From contig DOKE01000027.1 of assembly GCA_003510895.1 (NCBI GenBank), positions 2,049 through 10,976 on the forward strand: DNA of 8,928 nucleotides, in the 5' to 3' direction. Position 1 is the stretch's first letter. Every line of letters starts with the position of its first letter. The notes beneath the pieces were generated by a model. It did no database searches and was not told the origin of the DNA. It saw only the letters and a program-made list of their open reading frames with translations. Shown here in pieces: positions 1 to 6,004 of the stretch. The stretch comes from Candidatus Moraniibacteriota bacterium (GTDB taxonomy: Bacteria > Patescibacteriota > Minisyncoccia > Moranbacterales > GWC2-37-73). A program made the translations under genes and the position numbers.

Positions 1-166
1 TTTTCAAGGAGAGGGACGGGGTGAGGTCAAAAACCGCTGCGTCATCTTCACAATTTTTCCATTTTTTATTTTTAGACAAATCTAAAATTTTTCTTATCTC
101 ACTGATAAGTTCATTTGATTTATATCCCCCTCCACCCATATCTAAAGAAATATTTTTAGTTTCCAT
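1..166 (-). CDS. hypE: Hydrogenase maturation factor HypE, N-terminal part (cut by window edge)
   Basis: Reading the minus strand from the ATG at 164-166 gives 55 open codons that run off the left edge. The protein begins METKNISLDMGGGGYKSNEL and later has EDDAAVFDL. This matches the start of HypE/PurM-like proteins: a glycine-rich segment, then ELI, then a DAAV motif that helps form the ATP site. HypE dehydrates the thiocarbamate made on its C-terminal cysteine by HypF, yielding the cyanide ligand of the [NiFe]-hydrogenase iron. That cysteine lies outside the window. The usual HGSGG motif reads MGGGG here (residues 10-14). The start overlaps the end of hypD by 11 bases, and the hypC-hypD-hypE order is the standard one, so context strongly supports the call. 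No Shine-Dalgarno site precedes the ATG; there is an A9 run instead. The gene is too short and too recently noticed to judge intactness. Confidence 0.82.
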   Translation of the reverse strand, partial: METKNISLDMGGGGYKSNELISEIRKILDLSKNKKWKNCEDDAAVFDLTPSLSLK

Positions 167-1217
167 ATTTTTTTTTATAGCGAAATGAATTATTACATGC
201 TCCCTCATCGGAAACCATACACGGGCCATAGGGATTTTCGGGAACGCAAATTTTTCCAAAAAGCGGACATTGTTTGGGGTTCATAACGCCTCGAATAATT
301 TCTCCGCAACGACAACCGGTTTGTTTTTGCGATTTTTTTTTGTCCATTTGGGAAAGAATGTGAGCATATTTCTTTTTGGCATCTTGCGTTGCATATTTTT
401 CTTTCAACTCCAAACCGGAACCGGGAATTATTCCAAAGCCTCGCCAATTTCCATCTGTCACATCAAACACATCAAAAATTTCTTTCAACGCTTTTTCATT
501 GCCTTTATTTTTGACCGATCTTTTATATTCATTCCCCACTTCTTTTTTATTTTTCTTGATTTGATCCAGCAACATATAAATCGCCGCCAAAACATCTTCC
601 GCATTGAAACCAGCCACCACCTGGGCAACTTTCAATTTTTCGAAAGAATCCGTTCCAACGATAGTCGCCACGTGACCCGGGCTGATAAAACCGTCTATCT
701 TTGCCTCCTGACGCTCTAAAAGAGCTTGCATTGCGGGAATAAATAGCTTGTGGGTCGAATAGACAGTAAGTCCTTTTTTAATGGCGTAGGCAGTCATAGG
801 GGCTGTGGTTTCAAATCCTAGACCAAAGAAAACCAGCTCTGGATGCTCTTTTTTGAGCTCCAAGGCCTGTTCTGTCGAATAGACGTCAAATACCAAAGCG
901 CCCTTTTCACGCGCCTTATCCAAGCTTCCATAAAATCCCGGCACCCGAAGCATATCGCCATAAGTAGCCACCGGGATTCCACTCAAAGCCAGACTAACAA
1001 TCGCGTCAATATCTTCTTGAGCTGTAACACAAACCGGGCATCCCGGCCCGGTGGTTAAAATAACATTCTTCGGCAAAATTTCTCGAATTCCATTTCTGCT
1101 GATTGCTTGTGTATGAGTTCCGCAAACTTCCATCAAATAAACATCCCTTCCTATTTCCAAGGCCAAAGCATTAATTTTTTTTAGAATTTTTTCTGTATTT
1201 TTCATCCGCTTTTTCAT
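156..1217 (-). CDS. hypD: Hydrogenase maturation protein HypD (Fe-S scaffold for Fe(CN)2CO)
   Basis: A 353-residue protein, close to the usual 360-370 of HypD. HypD works with HypC as the scaffold on which the Fe(CN)2CO group of [NiFe]-hydrogenase is assembled in the cytoplasm. Visible signatures are MEVCGTHTQAISRNGIREILP-type text at residues 29-49 with Cys32; GPGCPVC at 57-63 with Cys60 and Cys63; the GFETTAP motif at 134-140; PGHVATIVG at 180-188; and a C-terminal cysteine cluster (C302, C304, C317, C324, C333, C341). Part of that cluster should hold the 4Fe-4S cluster. All expected cysteines are present, so it looks functional. The start at 1217 overlaps hypC by 47 bases; Met5 (1203-1205) is an alternative giving a 35-base overlap. 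A weak GGAAG lies 12 bases upstream of the first ATG. The 3' end overlaps hypE by 11 bases. Translation is probably coupled through hypC-D-E. Confidence 0.97.
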   Translation of the reverse strand: MKKRMKNTEKILKKINALALEIGRDVYLMEVCGTHTQAISRNGIREILPKNVILTTGPGCPVCVTAQEDIDAIVSLALSGIPVATYGDMLRVPGFYGSLDKAREKGALVFDVYSTEQALELKKEHPELVFFGLGFETTAPMTAYAIKKGLTVYSTHKLFIPAMQALLERQEAKIDGFISPGHVATIVGTDSFEKLKVAQVVAGFNAEDVLAAIYMLLDQIKKNKKEVGNEYKRSVKNKGNEKALKEIFDVFDVTDGNWRGFGIIPGSGLELKEKYATQDAKKKYAHILSQMDKKKSQKQTGCRCGEIIRGVMNPKQCPLFGKICVPENPYGPCMVSDEGACNNSFRYKKKYGN

Positions 1218-1407
1218 ATTCTTTTAAAACTTCCATCGCGTCTTCATTGGTGAGAGTTTGAATGGCAAAACCGGCGTGCACAATCACATAGTCGCCTATT
1301 TTTACATCCACCATTGAAACATTGGCGTCTTTTTTGACTCCATCAAAATCAATAGTTGCTTTTTGTCCATCAATTGAAACTATTTTTCCCGGAAAGGCTA
1401 AACACAT
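1171..1407 (-). CDS. hypC: Hydrogenase maturation chaperone HypC/HybG family
   Basis: A 78-residue protein starting MCLAFPGKIV, the diagnostic HypC/HupF N terminus. Cys2, exposed after removal of the initiator Met, is the residue that carries the iron complex and contacts the hydrogenase large subunit. Residues 38-49 (GDYVIVHAGFAI) are the second family motif, with His44 matching the conserved HypC histidine. The length is normal for the family. The last 13 or so residues are Lys-rich and poorly conserved, and this is the part that overlaps the start of hypD by 47 bases. HypC forms the scaffold complex with HypD, which fits its position. It sits 26 bases after fba with no convincing promoter in between, so it is probably read through from the glycolytic genes. 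No Shine-Dalgarno site is seen. Confidence 0.96.
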   Translation of the reverse strand: MCLAFPGKIVSIDGQKATIDFDGVKKDANVSMVDVKIGDYVIVHAGFAIQTLTNEDAMEVLKEYEKADEKYRKNSKKN

Positions 1408-1433
1408 ATTTTATATTTGTCAAAATATTTAAA

Positions 1434-2297
1434 TTAAGCTTTTCCGTCGCTTCCGAATATTTTTATTTTTTGTTTCACAGTTTCCTTGACCGATTCGCGC
1501 GCATCGCCCAAAAGTTTTCGCACATCAAAAGAAACTTCATTTTGTTCCCTGACAGATTTAACCAGACTATTGACGAAAGCCAATCGGGTGGCAGTGTCTA
1601 CATTGAAACAAGCAATTCCTCTAGCAATCACTTCTTTAACTTTTCCATTTTCCCAATCAGACGCTCCATGCAAAATCAGAGGAATAGAAACATTTTTATT
1701 AATCATCGAAAGTCGATCATAGTCGGGAATTTTCCTTTCTCGAAAAAATCCATGAGCATTTCCAATAGCTACCGCCAAAGTATCTATGCCTGTTTCTTTC
1801 ACAAATTTTTCCGCTTGTCCGGGATCAGTCATATATTTTTCCCACTCCACTTCTTCCATGCTCGTTTCGCCCAAATATGGAACGCTTCCCAATTCCGCTT
1901 GCACGTCAATTCCCTTGGCGTGACAAAGTTCAACAATTTTCTTGGTCATTGCCAAATTATCAACAAAATCTTTTCTGGAACCGTCATACATAACTGACGT
2001 AAAACCAATCTCCACCGCTCGTTCAACCAGCTCAAAACTTTTTCCGTGATCAAGATGAATTCCGATCGGAATTTCCGGAGCATAAAACTCCGCGTCATTT
2101 TTTATCATATTAAAAATTCCTCTTCCTCCACCATATTCCATAGTTTTTTCCGTTACCTGGATAATAACCGGCGATCGCAATTCTTTGGCCGCCTCCACAA
2201 TAGCGCGAGTTGTTTCAAGATTGACTGTGTTGAAAGCTCCCACTGCATAACCACCCTCTTTGGCTTTTGTTAAAATTTCTTTGACGCTTGTAATCAT
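1434..2297 (-). CDS. fba: Class II (zinc) fructose-1,6-bisphosphate aldolase
   Basis: A 287-residue class II aldolase of the short Fba/GatY/KbaY type. It would cleave fructose-1,6-bisphosphate to dihydroxyacetone phosphate and glyceraldehyde-3-phosphate. Visible motifs are YAVGAFNTVNLE (17-28), HLDHG (81-85) with catalytic Asp83 and zinc ligand His84, ELG with Glu135, GNAHGFF (179-185) with zinc ligand His182, LHGASD (209-214) with zinc ligand His210, and FNVDTATR (231-238). The glycine that usually ends the HGGSG/HGASG loop is Asp here. It lies 18 bases after tpiA, the enzyme that isomerises its product, and 26 bases before hypC. A tagatose-bisphosphate aldolase (KbaY/GatY) cannot be excluded from sequence alone, since galT is nearby. 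The tpiA neighbour favours the glycolytic role. No Shine-Dalgarno site is present. Confidence 0.93.
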   Translation of the reverse strand: MITSVKEILTKAKEGGYAVGAFNTVNLETTRAIVEAAKELRSPVIIQVTEKTMEYGGGRGIFNMIKNDAEFYAPEIPIGIHLDHGKSFELVERAVEIGFTSVMYDGSRKDFVDNLAMTKKIVELCHAKGIDVQAELGSVPYLGETSMEEVEWEKYMTDPGQAEKFVKETGIDTLAVAIGNAHGFFRERKIPDYDRLSMINKNVSIPLILHGASDWENGKVKEVIARGIACFNVDTATRLAFVNSLVKSVREQNEVSFDVRKLLGDARESVKETVKQKIKIFGSDGKA

Positions 2298-2315
2298 AAT
2301 TGAATGTGAAACTTT

Positions 2316-3083
2316 TTAATTATTATCTATTACGCCGGCTATTTTCAAAAATTCCACCGGAATTAAACTTTCTCTACCCACCAAAACACCGTCCATTCTG
2401 GGTTCAACGCAAACCTGCATAACACTTTTGGAATTAACCGAACCGCCATAAAGAATCGGCATTTTTTCCGCAATTTCATTGCTATACATATCTGTCAAAA
2501 TTTTTCTAATCAAAATTTTCACTTCCATAATCACATCACCCGCAGGAATATTATCCGTTCCAACAGCCCAAATCGGTTCATAGACGATTATAATTTTGTC
2601 CGCCTTAAAAGCGGAAACATCCAAAAGCCCTTCACGCAACTGTTTTTCCAAAACACCAAATGTCAAATCATTTTTTCTTTCTTCTTCCGACTCGCCAACG
2701 CAAAAAATCGGCTGCAAGTTATTTCTAAGCGCGGCTTTGATTTTTTCATTGACGATTTGATCGGTTTCTCCAAAATATTTTCTTCTTTCACTATGACCAA
2801 TAATAGAAAATTCTCCTCCAATATTTTTAACAGTAGCCGGAGAAGTTTCTCCGGTAAAAGATCCTCTGTCTTCAATAAAAATATCTTGGGAGCCCGCTCC
2901 GATTTCAGTTTTTTCAAATCTTTCAAAAAACTTTTCCAAATGAATAATCGGTGGGCAAAGAATTATTTTCGAATTGGAAATCTTGCTTTTTTTAAATTCT
3001 GTTCCAACGGAATCCAAATAGCGTTCTCGTTCAGCTACTGTCAAAAGATTCATCTTCAAATTTCCAATAATATACTTTTTCAT
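2316..3083 (-). CDS. tpiA: Triosephosphate isomerase
   Basis: A 255-residue TIM-barrel enzyme interconverting dihydroxyacetone phosphate and glyceraldehyde-3-phosphate. Substrate-binding Asn8 and Lys10 are in GNLKMN (7-12), the electrophile His97 is in IIGHSERR (94-101), and the catalytic base Glu169 is in VYEPIWAVGT (167-176). The phosphate-binding YGGSVN is at 212-217. All catalytic residues are intact. Two details differ from the textbook sequence: Leu replaces Trp in GNWKMN, and the flexible loop 6 reads GTDNIPA where GTGKxAx is usual. The length is normal. It begins 4 bases after the COG2426 gene stops and ends 18 bases before fba, so the three are almost certainly co-transcribed. No Shine-Dalgarno site is seen before the ATG. 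Confidence 0.97.
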   Translation of the reverse strand: MKKYIIGNLKMNLLTVAERERYLDSVGTEFKKSKISNSKIILCPPIIHLEKFFERFEKTEIGAGSQDIFIEDRGSFTGETSPATVKNIGGEFSIIGHSERRKYFGETDQIVNEKIKAALRNNLQPIFCVGESEEERKNDLTFGVLEKQLREGLLDVSAFKADKIIIVYEPIWAVGTDNIPAGDVIMEVKILIRKILTDMYSNEIAEKMPILYGGSVNSKSVMQVCVEPRMDGVLVGRESLIPVEFLKIAGVIDNN

Positions 3084-3087
3084 ATAT

Positions 3088-3567
3088 CTAAAATGTTTTA
3101 GTTAGGAAAACCACAATCGCTCCGGAAATCATTGTTCCTAAAAGAAGCAACGGCAAAGATTTTTTTGGATGGATGCCAAAAACAAAAGCCGCCAAAGCGC
3201 CAGTCAGTCCTCCAATAAGCGGAACCGGTGTTGCCGCCAAAATAAAAATAGACCACTCTCCGTATTTTTCCATTTTTCCGTTAGTCTTTTTTCGCGTATG
3301 CTCAAATAACCATTCAAAAAACTTGGCAAAAAAAGAAATATATTTGGATAATATTTTTGCTACCGGATCAAGCAGGAACAAAATCAATAGCATCGCAAAA
3401 TATGTGCCCGCCACAGACCAAAACCACGCCGAAAATGCCGACATTTGAAATTGATTAATTGCCACCGGAATGGAAGCTCGCAGCTCCGTTATCGGCACAA
3501 TCGCTATTAAAAATGTCGCCAACTCTTTGGGAAAACCTATGAAAAAATTTATTACCAAATCATGCAT
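3088..3567 (-). CDS. COG2426 / small multidrug export-family membrane protein
   Basis: A 159-residue hydrophobic protein with about four membrane segments, roughly at residues 12-35, 44-68, 104-130 and 136-156. It has a charged, basic cytoplasmic-type linker at about 86-103. ELRASIP (28-34) and the segment TPVPLIGGLTGALAA (113-127) match the two conserved motifs of the putative small multidrug export family (PF06695, COG2426). The family name comes from limited evidence and the true substrate is unknown. The gene appears to head the COG2426-tpiA-fba-hypCDE unit, with a promoter 18-48 bases upstream and tpiA starting 4 bases after its stop. No functional link to glycolysis or hydrogenase maturation can be read from the protein. 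No Shine-Dalgarno site precedes the ATG, and the predicted 5' leader is only about 12 bases. Confidence 0.85.
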   Translation of the reverse strand: MHDLVINFFIGFPKELATFLIAIVPITELRASIPVAINQFQMSAFSAWFWSVAGTYFAMLLILFLLDPVAKILSKYISFFAKFFEWLFEHTRKKTNGKMEKYGEWSIFILAATPVPLIGGLTGALAAFVFGIHPKKSLPLLLLGTMISGAIVVFLTKTF

Positions 3568-3585
3568 ATATATACTGTTTCAGGA

Positions 3586-3615
3586 ATTATACATCAAAAA
3601 ACCAACTTATCGCAA
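3586..3615 (-). promoter_or_regulatory. Predicted sigma70-type promoter for the COG2426-tpiA-fba-hypCDE unit
   Basis: On the minus strand a -35-like TTGCGA (3610-3615, 4 of 6 consensus) is separated by 18 bases from a perfect -10 TATAAT (3586-3591). It lies in the 82-base gap between galT and the COG2426 gene, with the predicted transcription start near 3579, about 12 bases before the start codon. The remainder of the gap shows no convincing terminator for galT, so read-through may also contribute. Confidence 0.5.
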
Positions 3616-3649
3616 CCACGACTCAAATTATCAAAACACCCTATCGCCA

Positions 3650-4729
3650 TTAATCCAAATTTTTCCTCAAAAATTCCGCCGCAATTTCCGGTTGGATGGT
3701 TGAAATTTCAATTCCCGTTTCCAATTCAAAACCCGCCCAAGTGGCCGTGTGCGGCAAAATTTCTATATGCCAATGAAAATGAGGATAATCCTTTCCATCG
3801 CAAGGAGAAGTGTGAATATAGAAATTATATGGCGGATCATTAAGCGCTTTGTAGATTGATTTCATCGTTTTGCCAAAAACTTCAGCCAATTTTATTTTCT
3901 GTTCGTCAGTGATGCGTTCAAAATAGGGACTGTGTTTTTTAGGCATCACCCAAACTTCAAAAGCCGCCCGGCTGGAAAAAGGACACATTGCGATAAAATT
4001 TTCATTTTCAAAAAGCACTCTTTTTCTGTCTTCCATTTCGTGCTCTATCATTGTGCAATAAACGCATTTTTTGTTTTTTCTGTGATAGAGTTCCGCTCCG
4101 TCCAGTTCTTGTTTTAGATAGGGAGATATAACAGGAATCGCCATAATTTGCGAATGCGGATGCGCCACAGAAGCGCCGGCTTCTTTTCCGTAATTGTGAA
4201 AAAGCGCGATGTAGCTGACGCTCTTTTTTTTCATAAGATCCAAATACCTGTCCTGAAAAGCGTCAAAAATCTCAGCGATTTCAATGTGATCCATCAGCGC
4301 GATATGTCGATAGTGATCTCTTGTCACAACCAATTCGTGATATCCGGAACCATTCATAGCAAAGTATGGTCCTTCATCAAGATTTTTCGGCAAGCTTCCT
4401 CTGGCAAAAGCCGGATATTTATTGGGAAAAACTCGCAAGGTCCAGTCTCCGTCTTCCCTATGGTATATTAAAACATCTTTTTCTTGTTTTTTTTCTTCAA
4501 AATTCTCAAAAGGACAATTCTCAATTCCGGTGTCATTTTTAATTCTTTCGCGTTCGCCAAACTCGTGCGGTCTTTTTGCCCGACCAATTGCAATCACAAC
4601 CCAATCTCCCGTGATGAGATCTTGGCGTAATTCTGAAACCGGTTGTTTTTTATTTTTTTCCGCTTCTGACGATTTAACCTCTGAAACATCGGAAGATTGT
4701 CCAGAAGCGTCTGATACGTTTATATTCAC
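3650..4729 (-). CDS. galT: Galactose-1-phosphate uridylyltransferase (HIT superfamily)
   Basis: A 359-residue GalT, which exchanges UMP between UDP-glucose and galactose-1-phosphate (Leloir pathway). The N-terminal motif RQDLITGDWVVIA is at 35-47, and the catalytic HPHSQ at 190-194 has His192 as the uridylylated nucleophile. The second HIT half has HFHWHIEILP at 317-326. By eye against E. coli GalT, the iron ligands appear kept (Glu208, His266, His319, His321). The zinc site appears altered: CPFC is CPFE (Cys72, Glu75), with His139 and His190 as the other ligands. An extra CVYC pair sits at 222-225. The start is a GTG (4727-4729), because no Met occurs before residue 125 in this frame. It gives a Ser/Glu/Lys-rich extension of about 33 residues. 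The gene lies 28 bases after the glycosyltransferase gene, so the two are probably co-transcribed. There is no Shine-Dalgarno site. Confidence 0.93.
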   Translation of the reverse strand: MNINVSDASGQSSDVSEVKSSEAEKNKKQPVSELRQDLITGDWVVIAIGRAKRPHEFGERERIKNDTGIENCPFENFEEKKQEKDVLIYHREDGDWTLRVFPNKYPAFARGSLPKNLDEGPYFAMNGSGYHELVVTRDHYRHIALMDHIEIAEIFDAFQDRYLDLMKKKSVSYIALFHNYGKEAGASVAHPHSQIMAIPVISPYLKQELDGAELYHRKNKKCVYCTMIEHEMEDRKRVLFENENFIAMCPFSSRAAFEVWVMPKKHSPYFERITDEQKIKLAEVFGKTMKSIYKALNDPPYNFYIHTSPCDGKDYPHFHWHIEILPHTATWAGFELETGIEISTIQPEIAAEFLRKNLD

Positions 4730-4757
4730 TTTTTTGTTTTTATTTTTTCAACTAAAA

Positions 4758-5510
4758 CTATTTTTTGTTTATATTATATTCTCCTGAAACCAACCTCATT
4801 TTTGTTTTGAAAAGATCTATCAAAACTTGAATGAATCCATTAGGACCGGTAAGTCCAACTGATGAACCTTCTTCATTAAGCCATCTGACCGGCATTTGCT
4901 TGACTTTGAAACCCAGTTCTTCCGCCAAAACAATCAGTTCGAAATCAAATCCAAATCTATCCACTACCATTCGGCTGGCTACTTCGTTAGCGGCTCGATC
5001 GGAAAGCATTTTAAATCCGCATTGCGTGTCAGGATATTTCCAAAGACCCAAAACTATGCGAATCAACCAGTTTCCCATATCGCCCATAATTTCTCTGTGT
5101 TTTGGTTGATGAACTTGAATAAATGATCCTTCGATATCGCGAGAACCAATCACCACATCATAACCATTTTCAAATTCCGGCAAAAATTTATCCAAATGAG
5201 TGATGGAAGTTGAACCGTCGGCATCCAAAAACACTCTGTATTTTCCTTTCGCTTCCAAAAGACCTTGTCGCACAACATATCCCTTGCCATGATTTTCTTT
5301 ATTTTCAATAACGCGCAAATTTCTGATTTGTCCGGCATAGTTTCTCGCCACTTCCGGAGTGTTATCAGGAGAACCGTCCGTCACCACCACTATTTCGTAG
5401 GAATAATCTTTCCCCGAAAGAAACTTGTCAATTTCCAAAAGATTGCTTCCGATGCGTTCCGCTTCGCGATATGCGGGAATAATAACCGATAAATACATTT
5501 TCTCTTCCAT
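4758..5510 (-). CDS. Family 2 glycosyltransferase, dolichyl/polyprenyl-phosphate glucosyltransferase-like
   Basis: A 250-residue GT-A fold glycosyltransferase of family 2. Visible are SVIIPAYREAERI (8-20), VVTDGSPDNT (42-51) with Asp45, KGYVVRQG (76-83), the metal-binding DADGS (96-100), GSRDIEGS (122-129), HQPKHREIMG (134-143) and DTQCGFKM (161-168). This set is typical of the ALG5/DPG-synthase and DPM1-like branch, which moves glucose or mannose from a nucleotide sugar to a polyprenyl phosphate at the cytoplasmic face of the membrane. No membrane segment is visible, so it is probably soluble or peripheral. Donor and acceptor cannot be fixed from sequence; UDP-glucose is a reasonable guess given galT 28 bases downstream. 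Met1 is taken as the start; Met5 is an alternative preceded by GGAAGAG. An extended -10 lies about 40 bases upstream. Confidence 0.88.
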   Translation of the reverse strand: MEEKMYLSVIIPAYREAERIGSNLLEIDKFLSGKDYSYEIVVVTDGSPDNTPEVARNYAGQIRNLRVIENKENHGKGYVVRQGLLEAKGKYRVFLDADGSTSITHLDKFLPEFENGYDVVIGSRDIEGSFIQVHQPKHREIMGDMGNWLIRIVLGLWKYPDTQCGFKMLSDRAANEVASRMVVDRFGFDFELIVLAEELGFKVKQMPVRWLNEEGSSVGLTGPNGFIQVLIDLFKTKMRLVSGEYNINKK

Positions 5511-5548
5511 TTTTTATAAAGCTTATTTGATTACAATTATCTATATCT

Positions 5549-5557
5549 ATTATAACA
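5549..5557 (-). promoter_or_regulatory. Predicted extended -10 promoter for the glycosyltransferase-galT pair
   Basis: The minus strand reads TGTTATAAT, that is an extended -10 (TG, one base, TATAAT) with the hexamer at 5549-5554. It lies in the 68-base gap between ruvX and the glycosyltransferase gene. No good -35 is found at 16-18 bases, which is typical of extended -10 promoters. The predicted start is near 5542, giving a leader of about 32 bases. In such AT-rich DNA a chance match is possible. Confidence 0.4.
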
Positions 5558-5578
5558 TAACTTTTTTAACCGCCTATA

Positions 5579-6004
5579 TTATTTATCCAGCCAGCTTTGA
5601 AGAATTATCCGCGCCGCTTCTCCGTCGTCTATTTTTGAAATATTTTTTTCTCCTTTTTCCAACAAATTCATATGCGCTATTTTTGTGGTGAACATTTCTT
5701 CTTGAAATTCCACACTCACTCCGATTTTCTTCTCAGTTTCCTCGCCAAATTTTTTTTGCTCCTGAGTATTAGAAGACTTCATTTTGCTATTAGAAATTCC
5801 AATAATAATTTTCTCGACATTTTTCTGATCGCAAATTTCTTTCATTTTATCCCAAAAATTTTTGTCATTTTTGAAAATACCCAAAACAAAAGCCATTCTG
5901 GTTTCCTGATCCGCAACCGCAATTCCGATTTTCACTTGACCAAAATCTATGCCCAAATATGAGCTTGTCTCGGATGAATTTCGACTATCTATTGACTTTT
6001 TCAT
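5579..6004 (-). CDS. ruvX: RuvX/YqgF-family Holliday junction resolvase-like nuclease
   Basis: A 141-residue member of the YqgF/RuvX family (RNase H fold), a normal length. Members act in pre-16S rRNA 5' end processing and have been proposed as Holliday junction resolvases. The N-terminal YLGIDFGQVKIGIAV (16-30) carries the first acidic residue, Asp20. The segment QEEMFTTKIA (101-110) stands where DERLST usually is, with acidic residues kept but the Arg replaced by Met104. The C-terminal IDDGEAARIILQSWLD (125-140) has Asp126/Asp127. The first 15 or so residues are a Ser-rich extension before the usual start; no Met lies between Met1 and the motif. It follows map by 49 bases. The nearest -10 box ends only 8 bases before the ATG, so the message may be leaderless. 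No Shine-Dalgarno site. Confidence 0.88.
   Translation of the reverse strand: MKKSIDSRNSSETSSYLGIDFGQVKIGIAVADQETRMAFVLGIFKNDKNFWDKMKEICDQKNVEKIIIGISNSKMKSSNTQEQKKFGEETEKKIGVSVEFQEEMFTTKIAHMNLLEKGEKNISKIDDGEAARIILQSWLDK

Noticed and set aside
270..719. A 149-codon plus-strand frame antisense to hypD
   Set aside because: Low-complexity Phe/Ile/His-rich product, fully inside conserved hypD coding sequence.
1418..1423. Perfect minus-strand TTGACA just upstream of hypC
   Set aside because: It is only about 10 bases from the hypC start codon, and at 17 bases downstream the sequence is TAGCCT, inside hypC; it cannot serve hypC as a standard promoter.
1356..1997. A 213-codon open frame on the plus strand
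   Set aside because: It lies antisense to hypC and fba, both well supported, and its Phe/Ser/Asn-rich product has no recognisable motif; it is the complement of lysine- and glutamate-rich coding sequence.
3077..3100. Short palindrome CTAAAA/TTTTAG between the COG2426 gene and tpiA
   Set aside because: All A/T with a 2-base centre and no GC stem, so it is not a credible terminator or operator.
4773..4778. Minus-strand TATAAT inside the end of the glycosyltransferase gene, upstream of galT
   Set aside because: No -35 match at 16-18 bases and no extended TG element; isolated -10 matches are expected in AT-rich DNA.
5511..5578. Possible terminator after ruvX
   Set aside because: There is an A-rich run but no GC-containing hairpin followed by a T tract on the minus strand.
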